Source of the DNA: Aplectana chamaeleonis
Lineage: Eukaryota > Nematoda > Chromadorea > Rhabditida > Cosmocercidae
DNA length: 64,000 bases
Assembly: GCA_029168955.1 (NCBI GenBank)
Contig: JAPDOI010000364.1
Span: 124,001 to 188,000 of the forward strand
Direction: 5' to 3'
The notes beneath the pieces are model-generated. The model saw nothing but the letters and a program-made list of their open reading frames with translations, was not told the DNA's origin and did no database searches. This document shows, piece by piece, positions 1 through 48,471 of the stretch. The position numbers and the translations under genes were made by a program. Within the stretch, counting starts at the first letter, position 1. Every line of letters begins with the position of its first letter.

Positions 1-656
1 ACAGCTAGATGACATGCTTTTGCTGACGTTGATCGATTGTATTTCTGACGCATCGGAGTCGTTTTTGTCATATAGTCTGCTCCTTCGTCTGTGGATCAGT
101 GAATCCAATATCGATTTCATGCCCCCAAGTTAGTCTTGTCATTCATTGCGAAGATATGGAACACATTCTTTGATCAACAGGATTAGAAGCTTCGGCTAGC
201 CTCTGGCAATGATAGTTTTGGGCGCTCGAATTGTATGCATCTACTTTTTGCCTTTCTGCAATGTCGCTGCTGCCGTATTCTTCTTCTTATGCACTATGAT
301 GTGTTCTCGCAAAAGTCATTCCACTTTATGCTCTTTCTGCGGCTTTCCAATACGGAGAATTTAGGATGCCTCAAAGGTTGGAAGCCGTCTGAAGGAATAC
401 GGTAACTTGCTTTGTCCCGGGTTTCCAGCGTTATGGGCTTTTTGTGTGAATAAAGCGCAGCATCGCCATAACTCGCTACAAAACTAACGAACTCTATAGA
501 ATGTTTGCGGAAACCTCGCAATCATATATTATAGCAGCGATTCTGACTCCAGCAATTCGTCGAATATTCCGCATTTTCCTCCGGAAATCCCGTGGATTAC
601 AGGTCGACAGTGACAAATATCCGCTAGGATAACCATCTGGTTCACATTGATTGATA

Positions 657-1895
657 CCAGGTTGTTCAATAAGTTTTGTCGTTCGATAAGAAAAACACAA
701 TTTCATGGTTCAAAATACATTTTATTATTCAGTATAATCTCCCTGAACATTAATACACTTGCCCCAACGATCCTCCAATCCGTGGATCCCATCCCTGAAG
801 TGAGAATCCGGAAGGTCTGCAAAATACGCTTCAACAGCCGTTATGACCTCTTCATTTGATGAAAAACGCTTGCCACGCATAAATTTTTGAGTTCTGGAAA
901 CAAGTGGAAGTCGCTGAGGGCCAAATCTGGTGAATACGGTGGACGCTCCAACAATTCGAACTTTAATTCATGGATTTTAGCCATTGTCAAAATGCAATTG
1001 TGACGCGGTGCATTGTCCTGATGGAAAAGGATTTTTTTCATCTGCAAACCGGGTCTTTTTTCACGATTTTTTCCATAAAGTGGTCTCAAATGTTGCAATA
1101 AAAATTGATTGTTCAACCAGTCTGCAAGTAATCCACGAACAAAATTCCTTTCGCATCCCAAAAAACTGATGCCATAAACTTCTTGGCCGACTTCCGGACA
1201 CGAACTCGTTTCGAAGCCGAACAACCAAGTTCACATCACTCTTTAGCCTCTTGTTTTGATTCAGGATCATGGTGATATACCCAAGTCTCATCCATAGTGA
1301 TAATTCGACACACAAAATCCACTTTATCTTGTTTGAAACGCTCCAAATGTGGCTGAGAAAGTCGCATTCGAATGTTTTTTGTTCCATTGTTAGCGAATGC
1401 GGCACCCATTGTGCACACAGCCTTCTAAAACCCAAAATTTCACTTAAAATATGGCTCACACTGCCTAATGAGATGTGCAGAGCCTCTACTAAATCTCTCT
1501 CAGTCAATCGACGATCTTCCAAAACCATATCCTATCGTATTTTGGCTATGATTTCTGGTGTTGATGCGCTTTTTGGACGTCCGTCATGTGGATCGTCTTC
1601 AAGGCTTGTACGACCACATTTGAATTCAGCAACCCATCTTTCTGCTGTTCTAATTGTAGGTGATCAATCATTATACACTTTAAACATTCGTTCGTGAATT
1701 TCTTTTGGGATATTCCATTGTTTCCATTGCTGTTACACGGTGACACTAAATGGTTTGTAAACAAAGAATGAATTGACAGATTGAAATGAAACTTCACATA
1801 CGTTCATATGAAGAGTGTACCAACAAAACAAAAAAATTTTGGGCTGGTAGCAACGCCCTCTCATATCGAACAACAAAACTTACTGAACAACCTGG
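657..1895 (-). mobile_element. mariner-family transposon, dead copy
   Basis: Full-length: inverted ends (CCAGGTTGTTCARTAAGTTT) bounded on both sides by TA, the mariner target duplication. On the minus strand pieces of a mariner transposase lie in three frames: helix-turn-helix part with SVSHILSEIL (1061-1528), catalytic first Asp in ITMDETWVYHHDPESK (1236-1418), and HQDNAPRHN with PYSPDLALSDFHLF (841-1224), the D34D end. The frame breaks make it inactive. Confidence 0.93.
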
Positions 1896-1897
1896 TA

Positions 1898-3584
1898 GTG
1901 TTTGGAATAATCGCACTGCTATAGTTGATCGATGAGATTCAAAGTTTTACCCCGGAGAGTGGATCACCCAAGCGAACCAATGGCTCGCACGAAGCAAGAT
2001 CTGGGAGTCAATTCGTATTTTTTCACGCTAATAACGGGGTTCTCTGTCGAGGTAGCCTATGGGAAATCGCTGTTTTTAGCTGCATTTTTTTCATTTCAGG
2101 ATTTTGTCAAGGGACGACAACCGCTCGCTTGCTTGACTGAAACGACACCACATGAACGGGTGTGCGAACAGCAGAACATGACGAATGTAACGATTTTCGC
2201 CCGCTTGCGCGGTTTCCCGATCATCACTAGCGATTCTTCCTGCGAAACCATTATATTTTCCAGTGTTCGAATTCGCTGTGAATAAAAACCTCAGAATGAA
2301 ATGCTGTCGTTGATTCGAGTCGGCAATTTGAGGATGAGATCAGTAAATGGATTTTGTGGGAAATCAGCCATTCGGTACAGCATCTGTCAGAGCAGGGATG
2401 AGGGGAATTCCTATTTTCGATGATTTTTGACTCTCCGATTTCCGAAAAAAACTGAGTATGCGGAGAAATCGGAAAATTCCATGAGACGAGAGTTTTTTCC
2501 ACGTTTTCCTTCAAAATCTCTAATGTGTTAGTTCGGGCGCTAAATTCTAACTTGAGGTTCGTCTTCACTTTCCACAGGGCCAGGTTTGGTTGTATTTACA
2601 TGAGAATCGTTCAATAAGGAAGGATAAGCCTACGTTCTTCGGTAGGCACAGTCCCCAGGGGGGGGGGTGTTAAGAATTTCGCTGAACGAATTTCAGATTC
2701 TCGGTGGTTTTCGGCGTTCCGATTTCCAAAGTTCAGAAAAAGTTTCCGTTCATCCCTGTTCCAGTGTAGTCCAGTTTGAAGTTCGTTGGCGAGACGGATT
2801 CCTGTGTTCCAATCTGACAGCCTGAATTTGGCAGCGACTTGAACTTTTTCACGCATCCGTGCATGGGATAACGGCATCTAATTTATGTGAAGTAGTTGTG
2901 CTAGGCAAGTGGATTCCGTATTTGCTCGCAGATTAGCATTATCCGTTTTCGCACAAATGCATGATGCGGTGCATAGCATAATACTGCAGGCAGCACAGCA
3001 CGCGGCTTAAGTAAGAGAAGAAATCGATGTGGTGAGCCCGTGACGGCCGTCGAATCCAATGTCGAGTCCCCCCCGAAAGAAATCTCGCTCTCACCCAGCA
3101 ACCTTCATCGGGCTAGTCACGGTCCAGTGTTATTGCTGGCCCGTCCATCCATCTCCTCCTCTTCACCTGGCAACCCAGGGAGTTTCTTCGGAATTGGCTC
3201 TCTGAGTTTCAGATTCTTCTTGGTTTCTCTTAAGTCATCTCTGCGAGGAATAGTATGTATTTTATCTATTTTCTCGACAAAACGGGGAGTTTTTTTCTGG
3301 CTGTTTAGCGGCAAATGAATGTAATGGGATCGATATGAGCGCCCACATCCTGGTCGAGGAGCGTATTCATCGCGTGGCTGGCTGGCTGCTGCTGCTGCTT
3401 GTCGGAGGAGAGGAGCGGCGGCGCAGCTCACATTTGCTAACGTACTACTTCCGTGTTGGATAAAAGCTGCGTTCATTAGTGCTGATAACTCGCCATTTCA
3501 TTGTTCTGCTTCGTTGCGTGTTTGTATCGGTGATTGACCCCTTCATTAGGTCACTGCACGTTTAGTTCTCATTGAACAGGTGGT
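1898..3584. other. no recognisable feature
   Basis: No gene or repeat recognised; a G run at 2657-2667. The first 654 bases of the window are likewise empty. Confidence 0.5.
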
Positions 3585-3778
3585 TTGGTGTGGGAGAACT
3601 TTGGTGATTCAGCCCTTATCGACTTCTTTGTGGCAGCAAAAGAGCGATTCCTTAGTTATTCATTAGTATCTTGTATTCTATCTCCTTTTCTTCTTCTTTT
3701 TCTCGTGAGAAACCAAGTGGGTTGTATTGGGGTCCATTATGAATGGCCGCTGTCCATAATTGGCATTACATGTAGAGC

Positions 3779-3910
3779 AGCAGGTGGAGATTTGGCTTTG
3801 AGGGCGTCATCGTCGTATCGCGGAACCGTGGGCCGTAAATGGGGTCGAGGGAGAAGATTGAAAAGCCCAGGCACCATCTCGCTCCGGAATGCCATGGATT
3901 CGCACACTGG
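3779..3910 (+). other. coding-like segment of unknown gene, strong donor
   Basis: An open segment, basic and Ser-rich (for example GRKWGRGRRLKSPG, then AMDSHTG), lies between possible acceptors TGTAG or GCAG near 3776-3784 and a strong donor GG|GTACGTAAG at 3911. It lies within a longer open frame (3585-4133). It could be an upstream exon of dre-1 or an unrelated first exon; no homology recognised. Confidence 0.25.
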
Positions 3911-4179
3911 GTACGTAAGAAGTCCAATCGAACTACTTCGCCACCTGTTCAGATCTCAGATGTCCCTACTTTTGCTTTTCTTACCGCCTCATGTCAGACG
4001 AAACCTCAGCCAATTCATCGTTTTTGAAGTGTTGCTAATTTTCATTTTTTGTTGTTTTGCCTATTTTATACTGTTCTTAGCTGCGAACAATCTTGTTGCA
4101 TCCTTATCACAACTCAGTCCATCAGAAAGGTGAAATATTTCAAGGGCAATTCCATCGAAGCCTTTGCACCTACAAATTT

Positions 4180-4331
4180 ACAGTTACGTCCGTGGCTTGC
4201 GTCCTCAAGAAAAATCATCTAAATCTCACCCGCGGCTGGCGCGGTGGTCGCCTGCGCCGGCCCGCTAATTGATGCAGGTTGAGAGAACGGGCGCTTTCTT
4301 CTTGAGGACGTAAGCCACGGACCTAACTGTA
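4180..4331. repeat. palindromic MITE family A, copy 1
   Basis: ACAGTTACGTCCGTGGCTTG ... inverse GTAAGCCACGGACCTAACTG; interior carries CTCACCCGCGGCTGGCGCGG. Stem about 35 bp. Confidence 0.85.
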
Positions 4332-4977
4332 TGTAAGTAGGTCAAAATGAGAGCGTATAGATTAGTGATCACTAGTATACATTGGATCCGAATCAAAAAA
4401 ATTCGGATACTCGGATTTCGGATAACTCAAAAATCAAAGGTCGCGGATATCCGACTCAAACGGATAGATTCAAAATAGCAAGATCGGATAATCCGAGTCT
4501 ATCGGATAGGGAGGCGAAACGGATAGTCGGATCTCGGATCAATCCGAAAATTACGTTTTTTCGGTGATTCGGATTTTGGATCACTCGGATTTTGACCTTT
4601 TTTCGGTGAGTCGGAATCCGAGTATCCGAGTCGGATATCCGGTCGGATACAAGATGGTATAATTCGAAATTATCGAAAATTGATAGTCTGTTGAAAATCT
4701 TCGAAAAAAAAAGAGATTTTTTTACCTTACTATGATAAACGAACTCATTGATAATCATCTTTATCGCGAAATATTTGCAAACCAAACAGATGTGATCACC
4801 TTTCACAATCTCTTCAAAGTGAGAGTAATGTTGAAGCATTAGTCTAAAAGAGTATCAATCCTTCACATCGAATTCGTAAATACACGTGAGTTACTGTCTA
4901 ATCCACTAAAAAAGGACTGCCCGTTCGATCAACACACATGGTTTTTGGTAGGCGATCGAACCCTCAATGCGCCATTA

Positions 4978-5291
4978 GGGGTATGGTATATTTTTGCGAC
5001 ACACTGTCGCGTCGCTCTGCACAGCGACAGCGACCGCGACCGCCAGTCGCGGAGCTTCTACCCTTTTACCCTGTCGCTATCGCAGTGTGTTGCAAGCTTC
5101 GGCCGCGACAGGTAGAGTGGCAGCGACAGGCTTCAACCCATTCGCAGTATGTCGGCCCTCCGCGTCACGTCGCTGCGACAGACGCGCGATAATCGTGGCT
5201 ACGACGACCGATGCCGTTGTCACGATGCAGGTCCCACAGTGCTAGATTGCATGCCTGTCGGTCATGACAGCGGCAAAGTATACCATACCCC
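4978..5291. mobile_element. palindromic MITE, GGGGTATGGTATA ends
   Basis: Thirteen-base perfect inverted ends (GGGGTATGGTATA / TATACCATACCCC) around a GC-rich interior of many CGACAG/GTCGC blocks that pair across the element. No open frame of substance. Confidence 0.7.
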
Positions 5292-6040
5292 TGAGAGACT
5301 TTCAGAGTGGCGTCGAGGCAAAACTCGCTGGCGCGGTGACGGTGTGAGTGATGTGGGGTGAGGGGTGCTACGCAGCGCAAACTGTGCCGTGAGAGGAGGC
5401 GACCGTGCTTTCAGAGTGCGCGAGCTAGCAGCGACGGCAGCAACGTCGCGCGGTGGAAATGATTTGGACCATTTTTGTCTCTGCCCTTAGTTTCCTTCTA
5501 TTTGTTGATGTTACTTTGTGACTACCTGTCCATAAACCCTCCATAAAAATAATTATTTCCCCTATTTCACTCTTTTCTCCTATCGAACAAACGGCGGCGA
5601 AGAGGTAAGAGACGCAGAGACAGAAATATGATTCGGCGACCAGTCATGGTCACGCCCACTTTCTCTCGCTCTGGAGGGCGACGTCACAAATTTCGCAGCG
5701 GAGCCACTCTGAAATGCCCTATATTCGCACAGACAACTCAAACCAAGAGAACCAATGCTAATTTTGCGCAAAATCTGCGCTGAGGATGCTCAGAAAATGC
5801 GGCGTAAATTTTACGATGCGCGCCGATTTGATGTCTGCAGTCACGCACCTATATGGCTACTGTAGAATGGAATGTCGAGTCGTGACATAAGATACGCTTG
5901 TTTGAGTCACAGGACATGCCGAATCTACCAATATCCGACTCATTATCCGATCCGAATCATGACATTTTTCGGATATTCAGTATCCGAATCATTATCCGAC
6001 TCATGGCACACTTCGGAGATTCAGATTTTGAATCAAACGG

Positions 6041-6250
6041 ATTTTGGCATTTTTTCGGTGAATCGGATTTTGGATCATTCGGATTTTGACGTTTTATCGG
6101 TGAATCGGATTTTGGATCATTCGGATTTTGACGTTCTTTCGGTGAATCGGATTCTGGATCATTCGGATTTTGACATATTTTCGGTGATTCGGATTTTGGA
6201 TCATTCGGATTTTGACGTTTTTTCAGTGAATCGGATTTTGAATCATGAAA
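6041..6250. repeat. 42-bp minisatellite, about five units
   Basis: Unit pattern GATTTTGACGTTTTTTCGGT followed by GAATCGGATTTTGGATCATT and CG; units differ by one to a few bases. Because 42 is a multiple of three, both strands stay open over the array, but the predicted proteins are only the repeat. The same motif recurs at 4560-4612. Confidence 0.88.
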
Positions 6251-6312
6251 ATTTCGGTTCATTCGGATGAATATCCGAAAATGAGTGAGTCGGATCCAAT
6301 GTATAATCACTA

Positions 6313-7687
6313 GATATATCCACTCGACGCTAGTTCTTCTTTAAATGAATACATTTGAGTGAAGAATTGTCCTTTTAAAAATTTCGTAATGATTAAGTAA
6401 GCTCGAACGAAGCTTCCTTTTTTAATGAGTGAATGATTTCGAAAACCTTCCCCCTATTCGGGTCGAATGAATATTTGGAATTTTCATTCGAATATTTGAA
6501 TGAAATACCGCATTATTCCCGAGTAACTAATGAATATCCTCGAACATTTATTTCAGTGACTGAATCGAAATTCCAATGTGGTGGGTGACCTGGCATTGGC
6601 CGAGTACTCGAAAAGTCGAATGTTTGAATTTTTAGAATAAACCGAAAATTCAAAAGCCCCGAACAACTTTAATTTCCTTATGAACCAAATATTGGGAAAG
6701 AGCGGATATCTACAACTGAGTCGATTACCCCGAAGAACGATTCAATCATGTTCTCTTATGAATTAAACTTTCGAAAGAGCGGAAAATTTGATGTTCTGAT
6801 TGAAGTAACATTTCGAAAAAGCCTAGATTGGAAATTCTCGAATTAATCAAATGCACTTAAATTCAAAACGCTTGAATATTATTTAAATAGTCACTTGATT
6901 AGGGTCCAAGTCTAGTGAACACTGCTATAATTTCATGTTAGCATTACAATATAGTCTGTCCAAATAAAACTGTTCGCAGACCCGGCCAGCGTGCGCGTCG
7001 AGCGGCCGTCGCGAAGGGATTTTTCGGGCGAGCCTTGTCTCGGCTGCAAGCAGCTGACTGGGATATAATACACATTTCTTCGAATAGTCCTTCTAATCGA
7101 TTTACGGGCTCGCAAATACCTTCGCGAGATTTGCTCAAGACGCGCGCCGACCGCATGAGCGGACAGTCTCATTCGGACGATTTTTACAACTAGTACTTTG
7201 TGTTCGTCTCGATTCTTTCTATCAATCATGGTGATTGGCTAATTATTCCACATTTGTGCAACCGCCTGCCGATAATATCATTGCTGCTAATTTCTTTGCA
7301 TTAGCACATAAATTATGCCATATCTGTACCACTCAACATTCTGGGCAGACCTTTAAAAACCTTCATATATTCCGAAAATAAATCTCAAAATTTGGTTTTC
7401 AAGATTCGTATTATTTGCACATTTAATTCTCGAAGCACCAGTCTACTGAAAATCAGCCTGCAATTAAAAAAACCCCACTCTTAAACGGTTCCATTCGTAA
7501 TCCCATATTTTGTAAGAATTTCTTGTCTCTAAAAGAAACATTTTAATTAGTGCAAACTCTCAGAAACTTTTGAAACATAGACGTTTAATTCTAGGCAATA
7601 ATGAAAACGAAGAAAAAGAAGAATGCACAATTCTCATCACGAAATCTATGAAACTGATTTTTATTACGGTGTCGAGCATTTTGCGCT
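6313..7687. other. AT-rich non-coding stretch
   Basis: Rich in TCGAAT/ATTCGA words up to about 6905, resembling 29530-29990; no splice-bounded coding segment or RNA gene seen. Confidence 0.5.
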
Positions 7688-8685
7688 AGGGGCTGAGTGC
7701 AGACTTAGGGGCATCGCGACACGACGTGACTTTATGATCGGCCGCCGTATTGATTGATCGCCGCGATCAACCAATAAGGTGGCATCTAGAGTTCTGCGAG
7801 CTGCGAGTTGTTCGCAGTGCGAGAGGTTAGGGCGTGGCCTGGAAACTCTCGCAACTAGCTTTTAGAGTTCGAGCTGCGGGCAGTGCGGGAACCTGAATCA
7901 GGGTTCAGCAAGAGTCACTGCGTCAAATTGAATCTGGGCACGAGTGTCCGTGGAGCGCGGTTTTGTATCGGTAGTAATTCTTCAATTCTTGTTTTTTTAG
8001 CATTCTTGTTCTGGACAGCAGTGCTTTACCCTGCTCTTTTGGCAAAAAAATTGAAAAATATTCTCAAAACAGCAACCGCATATACACAAAGACACACATG
8101 ATATTTTGGAAATGATGTGTAAGTTTTTACTTTCTTTGATATGCATGAATTCTTGCACAAATGTTGTGTGCTCAAACATAGAAAAACCATCATAGGAAAG
8201 CAAAACTGGATATAGTCATGAGTAGAAACTAAAGAGAAACCGTCACAGGAAACAATCATGAGAAAAAAGGAACCAGAAAGCAATTAACTATTTTCCGTTT
8301 CGTTCCTAAAGTAAAGACTAAGAAAACCATCACAGAATGTTTTGTTGGCAAAAGACATGATGATTCAGGAAGTACTCGCAGCTCGCAATGCGTGCGTGAA
8401 ACTGGTCGCAGTGTCCTCGCAGTGCAAGAGGACTATGAAAGCCCTCAGCGAGAATTTTGTCGTCAGGCGCTCGCATTTTGAGTAGCGTCCTCGCAGTGCG
8501 GCAAGAACTATGGAAGCCCCCCCCCCACCATTTCGCCGCAAGACAGCTCGCATGAGAGTACGCTGCGAGCATGTAGCTATATGCTTATACGTGTCACAAC
8601 TCGCAGCTCGCAGAATTCTAGATGCCACCTAAGGCGGCCGATTATAAGGTCGCGCCGCTCCGCGATGCAACTGCTCAGCTCCTTA
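7688..8685. mobile_element. palindromic element with second palindrome nested inside
   Basis: Outer ends: AGGGGCTGAG...GCATCGCG at 7688-7718 and its inverse near 8660-8685, with GATCGGCCGCC / GGCGGCCGAT further in. Inner element 7777-8634 has its own long inverted ends (GGTGGCATCTAGAGTTCTGC). A short uninterrupted relative of the outer element lies at 52850-52996. Confidence 0.75.
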
Positions 8686-9052
8686 AGGACGTATTGTATA
8701 CCGTGCGCCGAGGAAGGTTTTCTAAACGGTTTCATGATCTCTCGACGTGGGCCCTAATGGAACAGAGTATATCAAACAGGGTGACATGTTCTTTTTTTGC
8801 AATCTCGCTTTAATTTTTTTCGCTTTACTAATTCAAATTAAAATTAATCCTCATCTAATTTTTGGAGGCAGCGACGCTGCTGTGGTGTGCTTGTCGTAAG
8901 AAGCGAGCATCTGTTTTACGAAAAGTACCTTGGTAGAAATGGAGAAGCAACCGCTGCACTCCTGATATCATATCTGCGTCGCGGCTTCTAAATAAAGATT
9001 AAATTTGCTGTTGCTTTCAGAAAACTGTCTTGTTCACGTGAACTGCGCTCCT

Positions 9053-9172
9053 TCATTTTGAGCCGGTCGAAGTAAGGCTTATTATTGGGCTTATCATGTC
9101 AAAATTTCTTTATCGCTGTTATATTTTGCCATGAGTCGCCGCTCCGCTGCTGACTCCGCCCGGACTCATCCC
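9053..9172. repeat. dispersed 120-bp repeat, copy 1
   Basis: CATTTTGAGCCGGTCGAAGT, GCTTATCATGTCAAAAT, CTGTTATATTTTGCC blocks are shared with 44451-44570 at roughly 80 percent by eye. No termini seen. Confidence 0.7.
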
Positions 9173-10357
9173 TGCAGGTTAGGCTTTAGTTGTACTGGGA
9201 AGAAGGCTACGTGAAGCCACGCCGAGCTGCTATCATAATATGTCCTGCGAGAGAAATGGTGGAGAACCGAGCAAAGTTGGGCCATGGCGCGTCCCTATGA
9301 TGGGCTGCTATATTGATTGATCAATTTGCCGTCCGACGGCGGCCAATGCTATCCGACGTCGCGCGCGGCCCTTCACCAGGCCTGAGTTAGAGCAACCAGT
9401 AATATCGATCACCCCACCATCAACGGAAAAATTTCGCACCGACGTTGAACGCCGCGTTGCGACGTTGGTCATCCGGCTTCTCACTGCGACACTCAACGGT
9501 GTCGCAAGCCTATCCGATTGCGTGTCGGGTGGCATTTTCCGGCAAAGTGTGAAAGGGGCTCAAGGTTCTTTCGTGAGCGGGGCGAGCTTTCCTGCTTGTG
9601 TCTTAACAATGAAGGATGTGTGGCAGCCAAGCTGTTTCGTCGCAGCCCTTATACTGCGAACTATCATCAGTGTCTATCAAGTAGGAAGCCGCGCTCAGCA
9701 ATCGGGCTCGAAATAGTTCAATCAATAGCCTTCCTCTCTTCGTTTTCCCGCGCGCAATTTTTCCCGCCAAGCAGCGTCGCGGCTTCCCTCCATCCAGTCA
9801 TTGACGATATGTCATTGCGAGCGCACTCAACTCTGAAAGACCTCGTCAATGTCGCCGCGATTTCTGCGTCGTCCAGTGATAGCTACCATTTGTTCTCGCT
9901 ATGGGCGGGATCAAACTTCCCACGACAAGCGACAGTGCATATCAAGCGTACTGATTTTTGTCGATATTGATAAACATTGCGTCGCGTCGCTCGTTGCTGG
10001 AAGTATGGTTCCGGCTTGAGACTTTCTGAAAGTGGGGCTCGGACTATATATATATATACAGGCCATACAATACGAAGTTCCGATGATTCATCGCGCAGCG
10101 TATGCGCACACTGCTCCCTCCGCCTTCCTTACGCTCTCTCGCTGGCTCCTATCTTTGCTCCGCACGCGCCTGTGAAGGAATTTTGGGAATTTCGTTTTGA
10201 AATAGTTTTTTATGTGATTATGGCGAATTGTCCCACTCAAGTTCGGTTGAACTCCTGTGTGTCTCGCTCTAATTGAATGGTTCTGCTTGAATCGAAAAAA
10301 ATGTTCTCTTTAGCAGTCTCGTTGTTCGTTCTCTACTCTTCTACCCGTGCTGACATT

Positions 10358-10554
10358 ATGTCGTTCTCGGAGCCAAACTCCGGTCCGCATTTGCGGACAG
10401 CGGCTGTTGCATCATACAATAGGGTGGTAATCGTGCTGGGAACACTTGGTCACGCCACGATTCACGTTATCTCCCAGCACGATTATCACCGTGTCGCGTG
10501 ATGCAGCGGCCGTAGTTCGCAATTGCGGACCGGAATTCGGCTCCGAAAACGACG
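10358..10554. repeat. palindromic MITE family C, copy 1
   Basis: TCGTTCTCGGAGCCAAACTC / inverse GGCTCCGAAAACGA ends, with TCCGCATTTGCGGAC and CCCAGCACGATTATCA inside. Lies just upstream of the tentative first dre-1 exon. Confidence 0.85.
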
Positions 10555-10672
10555 GCACAGTCGGCGCGGATCACATTGATACTTTTAATTTCCTATCAAC
10601 GGTTAGCGCAAACCGAGCTCGCGCCAACCTTGATTTGGGACTAAAAGTATCGGTGGGATTCGTGCTGACCGG

Positions 10673-46261
<35,589 letters not shown>

Positions 46262-47355
46262 TGGGAAGTATTCTCGCCCCCCCCCTCCTCTAGAGTGTGA
46301 TTTATCGCATTATCACTGCCCAGAACGTCGTCTTTCGTTGCTACGATCTCTTCGAATGTATCTATCTATGCCTGGTTATCTTCGTCAGTCGTGACGAGCA
46401 ATCAAGAGGGGATGTACATGCTAGCCAATTCGCTACCCAGTTTACATATATGTATGTCATGCATAATATTGTTTTTCCATATCTGTGATAGACGCCGCCG
46501 TTCGAGTTGAGTCCTTTCCCAATGCCTATTTTTCATTTCTAATCTTCTCAGATGTGATCAGCAAATGTGTTTTCTCTTCAGATGCACTTTGCTCTCCTCT
46601 CTTTCTCCTTTTTTTCTTTCTTTCCTCATTCATGTCCTTTGTTTAGCACCTGTCTCGGTGGGTATTTAGCATATATAGCACCGATATTTCACGTCATAGC
46701 TACGTACGTACTTTAATAAGAATTGACTTTACACAGGTTCTACCCCATCTTTCGATCGATGAAGCGTTGTGTTCTTTACTAGCTCTCAGATTCTAATACT
46801 ACTAGCTCTTTCATCGTTTTTTTTCTGTTGATAACTATGTTTTGTTTTCGAGTTTTCTTTGTTGGTTAACCGCGAAACAACCTTCATGGTCGACTAGTTT
46901 GTGTGTGTATGCTATTAGGATGATATGGTTTAATGCCCTAGGTATTTTTTATTAACTTATTTTTGTTGATGCACGCTTTCTTTCGACGAACATCGTCAAA
47001 GGCTTTTTATTGTGTGACATCTTCTTTGAATTATGCGTTTTTTCCTCTTTTCGGATAGGCCGCGCGCGTCTCATGGATGTTTTAAATTGATATTTTCTTG
47101 TTGCCTCACACCTCCTCTCTTTGTCGGATATGAGTCTGCTGCCTTTTTCGTCATGTATGTTGTATTCCTTGTTTTCTTTCTCATCCTGTAAGTAATTCGA
47201 GTTTTCTAGTGGATCGATCCGTTTTTAGTCCTCAAGAATATGTGCATCGCTATATGTGATTTTCCCTATCTTTTCCAAAGTGTGTTGATCGTTGCGAAGA
47301 ACAACGTTCTGGATTTTTAGTGCAAATCTGAGATGTTATTCTAATATGTAATAAA
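46262..47355 (+). other. probable dre-1 3' UTR with AATAAA signal
   Basis: T-rich, stop-dense, free of recognisable mobile elements, unlike the flanks. It ends at AATAAA (47350-47355), the first canonical signal seen after the stop. A long regulated 3' UTR is plausible for a developmental-timing gene, but the extent is inferred. Confidence 0.45.
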
Positions 47356-47537
47356 TCTGAGATATTTGTGGTCTGTCTCCCGACTCGTCTGGCTATTCAC
47401 AATGGTGGCAGGCCATTCTCCGTGGCGACCAAACGATCGTGGTTTCCATTCAGCCGACCATTCTTCTTTCCTGAAAATGCAATTTCATTCATACATTATT
47501 TGTGTACGATCGAGGGCTCTGCATGTGACCTTCAGGA

Positions 47538-47615
47538 AAGGGATGTAAGGCAGAGGAGGCGAAGCTCAGAAAAACCGGATGTAAGGCAGAGGAGGCGAAG
47601 CTCAGAAAAACCATG
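47538..47615. repeat. tandem 37-bp duplication
   Basis: GATGTAAGGCAGAGGAGGCG and AAGCTCAGAAAAACC occur twice in a row without change. Confidence 0.9.
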
Positions 47616-47689
47616 TCGAGGACAACGTACATTCAAAGTCACGGTTTTGAGCTTTCCTTGTGAGTCATCGGTGGATCACAGCTAGCCCT

Positions 47690-47880
47690 AAGGACAGTGT
47701 TCGTAAGATAAAAAAAAGACTACCCAGTTTCTTTTAAAACGTAAGTTTTTGATCTCTATAAAAAGATTAAGAAGGGAAGTGCGACGAAAAACGGCCGGAA
47801 AGTGGGTGAAAATCTCATGGGCCGGCCAACCCATTATGTCACACCGCCCACGTCTTATAACAGTTCTCCTTCGTGCGTTT
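47690..47880. repeat. diverged half-copy of the adjacent TTAA MITE
   Basis: Shares AAAACGTAAG, GATTAAGAA and ACGGCCGG-AAGTGGGTGAAA blocks with 47995-48140, beginning at a decayed end (GGACAGTGTTCGTAAGAT). No right terminus is recognisable. Confidence 0.65.
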
Positions 47881-47963
47881 CACCGGAGAAACAGGCACCG
47901 AATTTAGGAATCTATCGCGAAAGGTGCGAACATCTCAGCATGTACATTGGCCCCTCTTATTTT

Positions 47964-48434
47964 AAAGGCAGTGTTCACGATGAAAAAGTTGCACGTTTTT
48001 TTGGCTAAAACGTAAGCTTTGGGTCCCTCTAAGAAGATTAAGAACGGAAGTATTACGGAAAACGGCCGGTAAGTGGGTGAAAATCTCGTGGGCCAGCCAA
48101 CCCACTGGGCCACTCCGCCCACGTCCTATAACAGTAGCCCTGAAATCGTGGTTAAGTGAGCGATGGTTTCCGATCAAAAGCCCCGTTCTTCCCTCCATTC
48201 TCAACGTCTCTCTTTACTCAGGTCAGCTCGCATACATCGGCTGCAAAAAACGGGAGTTACAAGCCTCGGAGAACTCGCCCGCAATGCTTCCCTAGCTGAA
48301 TTTTGAGGGGCCATAACTCCGTTTCCAGGGGATCTTGTACGATTCAAGGGACATCACTCAAATCAGCATGGGACCGTTTTCAAGATAGGCGAAAAAACAG
48401 AAAAACGACTTTCATCGTGAACACTGCCTTTAAG
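47964..48434. mobile_element. TTAA-flanked MITE with 24-bp perfect ends
   Basis: Ends begin TTAAAGGCAGTGTTCACGAT and are perfect for 24 bp, with TTAA at each boundary. Same terminal family as 11466-11804, but the interior is not a full palindrome. Its left half (ACGGCCGGTAAGTGGGTGAA and following) is a diverged duplicate of 47690-47880. Confidence 0.85.
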
Positions 48435-48471
48435 GGAATTCTCGGTACAGGAAACAGGAAGCAAAGCCACT

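Larger units (their letters stand above)
4363..6312. mobile_element. composite element with TATACATTGGATCCGA inverted ends
   Basis: TAGTGAT...TATACATTGGATCCGA at 4363-4392 is repeated inverted at 6289-6312. Both flanks inside are built of TCGGAT/ATCCGA-rich sequence, and a separate palindromic MITE (4978-5291) lies in the middle. The rest (5292-5870) shows nothing recognisable. Non-coding; class not identified. Confidence 0.5.

Noticed and set aside
1269..1697. 142-codon plus-strand open frame over the first mariner (and 141 codons minus at 55242-55667)
   Set aside because: Antisense shadow of the transposase N-terminus, present in both copies.
5872..6270. 132-codon open frame and its minus-strand partner
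   Set aside because: Entirely generated by the 42-bp minisatellite.
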